A model generated the notes under the pieces. That model saw nothing but the letters and a program-made list of their open reading frames with translations. It was not told the DNA's origin and did no database searches. DNA of 47,539 bases from a virus. This document shows, piece after piece, positions 45,578 through 47,539 of the stretch. The translations under genes were made by a program, and so were the position numbers. The first letter of the stretch is position 1, and the number at the start of each line of letters is the position of its first letter. The stretch lies in the IMG/VR virus record IMGVR_UViG_3300027779_002940, positions 1 to 47,539 of that record. One strand, 5' to 3'.

Positions 45578-46855
45578 ATGAACTACAAAGAATACATGAA
45601 TGGACCGGGAGGCCCGAAAAAAAGAACCATTAATACTATGAGTGACCAAGACGTAAATCCAGAGAATCCAGAGCAGCAAAACACCCCCGCTCCTGAACCG
45701 CAGCCAGAAGAACAGCCCGAGGTCTTGGGTTCCGACATGGATCTAGACATAGACATTCCAGATATCCCAATGCCGTCTGACGTCCCTGAGAAGCAAGTGG
45801 TCGAAGACACATTTAAGAGCGCATTTAGTGTTGCCGTTGTGGGAGTCGGACAAGGCGGAGGCAGACTAGCGGAGACTTTTTGGGAAGTGGGCTACAGGAA
45901 AGTAATTTGTATTAATACCGCAAAACAAGATTTGAATTCTTGTAAGATACCAGAGGAAAACAAGCTGTTAATCGGTGGTGAAGGAGCAGGTAAGAACCCA
46001 TTAAAAGCGAAGGAAATTTTTGAAGCAAATTATGAGGACGTGCTAGACTTTTGTCGTAAAAGCTTCTCTGACGGTTTTGACCGCGTCCTCGTATGTATAG
46101 GTGCTGGGGGAGGCACTGGTGCTGGGGGTGGAACAGTCGTGATAAACGCTCTTCATGATTTGGCTCAATCTCTAGGGATAGAAAAAGATTCAAAAGACGC
46201 GAAGGTGGGAGCCATTGTAGCCTTGCCTACTAGGGCTGAAGGCTCAAGGGTACAAGACAACGCCGAGAATGCTGCTGGAGATATAGTCCAGATGGTTAGG
46301 GATAAGACCCTCTCTCCTTTGATCTTGCTCGACAACGAAAAGATCAAACAGATTTATCCTGGGCTTTCCATTAATAAATTTTGGAAGACAGCAAACGGAA
46401 GTATCGTCAAGCTATTCCACTTGTTTAATCAGGTGTCAGCCCAAGACAGCGCATATACTACTTTTGACAAGGCGGATTTAGACACCGTCCTCTCTAGCGG
46501 AATTATTACTTTTGGTGCTATGCCGATTAAGGACGACAACATTTCTGAAGCCGAAATTAGTTCGGCCATAAGAGATAACTTGCGTCGAAACATTTTAGCT
46601 GGTATAGATCTGAAGACAGGCAGCATTGCCGCCTGTATTCTTATGGGAGGTAGAGACAATTTGGACAACGTTCCTCAGGACAGCATAGAAACAGCCTTTG
46701 ATCAATTGAACCGATTGCTTGGGGATGGATCTACCGTTCATAGAGGCATATACTCGATGTCCAGACCGGGACTTGTCGTTTACACAGCGATTGGTGGGCT
46801 GCAATGCCCCGATCACTTGTTCGATATGTTCTTTAAAACCGATAGGAAATACTAA
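45578..46855 (+). CDS. FtsZ/tubulin-family GTPase with acidic N-terminal extension
   Basis: This 425-residue protein has a Pro/Glu/Asp-rich, probably unfolded first 80 residues and then a tubulin-superfamily GTPase: G-loop 'VVGVGQGGGRLAETF' (about 88-101), 'CINTAKQDL', 'GGEGAGKNP', tubulin signature 'GAGGGTGAGGGT' (175-186), 'VALPTRAEG' and 'PLILLDNEKI'. The T7-like loop 'TFDKADLDTVL' (295-305) has the Asp pair needed for GTP hydrolysis in a neighbour. Phage tubulins (PhuZ, TubZ-like) position or segregate DNA. An alternative ATG at residue 21 is possible. Confidence 0.85.
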   Translation: MNYKEYMNGPGGPKKRTINTMSDQDVNPENPEQQNTPAPEPQPEEQPEVLGSDMDLDIDIPDIPMPSDVPEKQVVEDTFKSAFSVAVVGVGQGGGRLAETFWEVGYRKVICINTAKQDLNSCKIPEENKLLIGGEGAGKNPLKAKEIFEANYEDVLDFCRKSFSDGFDRVLVCIGAGGGTGAGGGTVVINALHDLAQSLGIEKDSKDAKVGAIVALPTRAEGSRVQDNAENAAGDIVQMVRDKTLSPLILLDNEKIKQIYPGLSINKFWKTANGSIVKLFHLFNQVSAQDSAYTTFDKADLDTVLSSGIITFGAMPIKDDNISEAEISSAIRDNLRRNILAGIDLKTGSIAACILMGGRDNLDNVPQDSIETAFDQLNRLLGDGSTVHRGIYSMSRPGLVVYTAIGGLQCPDHLFDMFFKTDRKY

Positions 46856-46880
46856 TCCTATCTAATTAGATAAAGTAGTT

Positions 46881-46898
46881 ACTCCCTCAGTGGGGAGT
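46881..46898 (+). terminator. weak hairpin terminator
   Basis: A 6-bp stem (ACTCCC/GGGAGT) with a six-base loop (TCAGTG) is followed by TGTTAAAATATTT. It lies between the tubulin-like gene and the DnaB gene. The U-run is interrupted, so it may only attenuate. Confidence 0.5.
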
Positions 46899-46916
46899 TG
46901 TTAAAATATTTGTATT

Positions 46917-47539
46917 ATGTCCGAAGATTATTTTGCCAAGTCGCTAGATTCTATAACACATTGCCCCGAAGTCGAGAGAGTCGTTCTCCGTGGAATTTTA
47001 AAAAACGAGGATGTGTTCCCAGACGTTGATGTAAGTCTCAAAGACGATGACTTTACTGTTGATCTTCATCAAACCATATATTCTGTAATCAGAAAATTCA
47101 AATCCAGCGGAGACCCAATCGAAACGACTATATTGGCTAGTTACATAAACTCTCTGACTATATCCTTTGATGATGTTCCTGACGTAAGCATATTCGACTA
47201 CATTAAGGATCTGTTTTTCGGAAACGTCAGCGAACACGCTACAATAAAAGCCGCTCAAGACTTGGTCTTCATGAGGGTCCGCAGGGAAGACTTGTCTAGA
47301 CTGAAAAAAGCCAACAAATATGTTAAAGAGAGTGGAGGAGACAAGTTTACAGAGTACGTCTCCGAAATGGATAAGATACTAAACGATAACGTTTACGCTT
47401 TCGACTCGGAGAAAACTCCCAAATGGATTTTCGAGGGACTAGAAGAAAGAAATGAAGAGCGAGGGCTGCAAGAAGATAAAGGCCAAGCTGGACTCCAAAC
47501 TCCGTTTCAGAATTACAACGATTACTTTAGCGGACTAGA
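46917..47539 (+). CDS. dnaB: replicative DNA helicase, DnaB type (partial, runs off the end)
   Basis: The first 207 codons are present from the ATG at 46917; the gene continues past the window. The N-terminal domain reads 'CPEVERVVLRGILKNEDVFP', 'DDFTVDLHQTIYSVIRKFKS' and 'DPIETTILASYINSL', which is the DnaB/gp41 N-domain pattern. The linker leads to 'LQTPFQNYNDYFSGL', the approach to the RecA-like core. Walker motifs would lie beyond the edge. It likely unwinds the replication fork with the phage primase and polymerase. Confidence 0.85.
   Translation, partial: MSEDYFAKSLDSITHCPEVERVVLRGILKNEDVFPDVDVSLKDDDFTVDLHQTIYSVIRKFKSSGDPIETTILASYINSLTISFDDVPDVSIFDYIKDLFFGNVSEHATIKAAQDLVFMRVRREDLSRLKKANKYVKESGGDKFTEYVSEMDKILNDNVYAFDSEKTPKWIFEGLEERNEERGLQEDKGQAGLQTPFQNYNDYFSGL

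Overview
This window looks like part of the genome of a large tailed bacteriophage, probably aquatic and infecting a Gram-negative host. The evidence is dense packing, long runs of ATGA or TAATG-coupled genes, many very small ORFs, a phage nucleotide-metabolism set (class I ribonucleotide reductase, dUTPase, dCMP deaminase, dNMP kinase), a UvsX/RecA-like recombinase, a PD-(D/E)XK nuclease, a DnaB-type helicase, two sigma-70 family proteins, one tRNA-Arg(UCU) and a very large surface-sugar cluster. No capsid, tail or terminase gene lies in the window. The host cannot be named. At least one promoter is a perfect sigma-70 consensus, and some starts have a Shine-Dalgarno sequence while many do not.

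Layout. 1-2128 (+): small phage genes ending in a GNAT-fold protein resembling aminoacyl-tRNA-protein transferases (ATE1/Bpt). 2143-14439 (-): mostly small accessory genes of unknown function, plus a 2OG-Fe(II) oxygenase, a Cys-rich metallothionein-like peptide, a full-length sigma factor, a deoxyribosyltransferase-like protein, a eukaryotic-type phosphomannomutase and a cytidylyltransferase of the RfaE2/HldE type. 14454-14948 (+): a lone signal peptidase I. 14979-18567 (-): HNH endonuclease, tRNA-Arg, short UDP-sugar dehydrogenase, dUTPase and dCMP deaminase. The orientation flips at 18567/18632. 18632-27943 (+): a small protein, an approximately 390-nt hairpin-rich non-coding region (19042-19430), dNMP kinase, a second sigma-like factor, two glycosyltransferases, nrdA and nrdB. 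28392-43703 (+): a translationally coupled polysaccharide cluster. 43714-end (+): UvsX, nuclease, an FtsZ/tubulin-like GTPase and DnaB.

How the genes work together. Phosphomannomutase, two GDP-mannose 4,6-dehydratase-like proteins, a DegT-fold enzyme with His in place of the PLP lysine (as in ColD/E1 3-dehydratases), a paired short TPP enzyme (E1-alpha/E1-beta type), a RmlC-like epimerase and three SDR proteins (one fused to Nudix) suggest a GDP-linked 3,6-dideoxy, possibly branched-chain, sugar. Two fucosyltransferase families (GT11, GT10), GT25 and GT-B enzymes and a NodU-type carbamoyltransferase could assemble and decorate a glycan. A split HldE (kinase at 33814, nucleotidyltransferase at 13525) adds heptose activation. 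The product may remodel host LPS or decorate the virion.

The signals I rank highest are this sugar pathway, the structured RNA candidate, a 12-unit period-5 repeat (RCCNN on +, NNGGY on -) in a leader at 5059-5118, an NrdB with Val at the radical tyrosine position, and the phage tubulin homologue. All functional calls are from reading the sequence; no database search was run.
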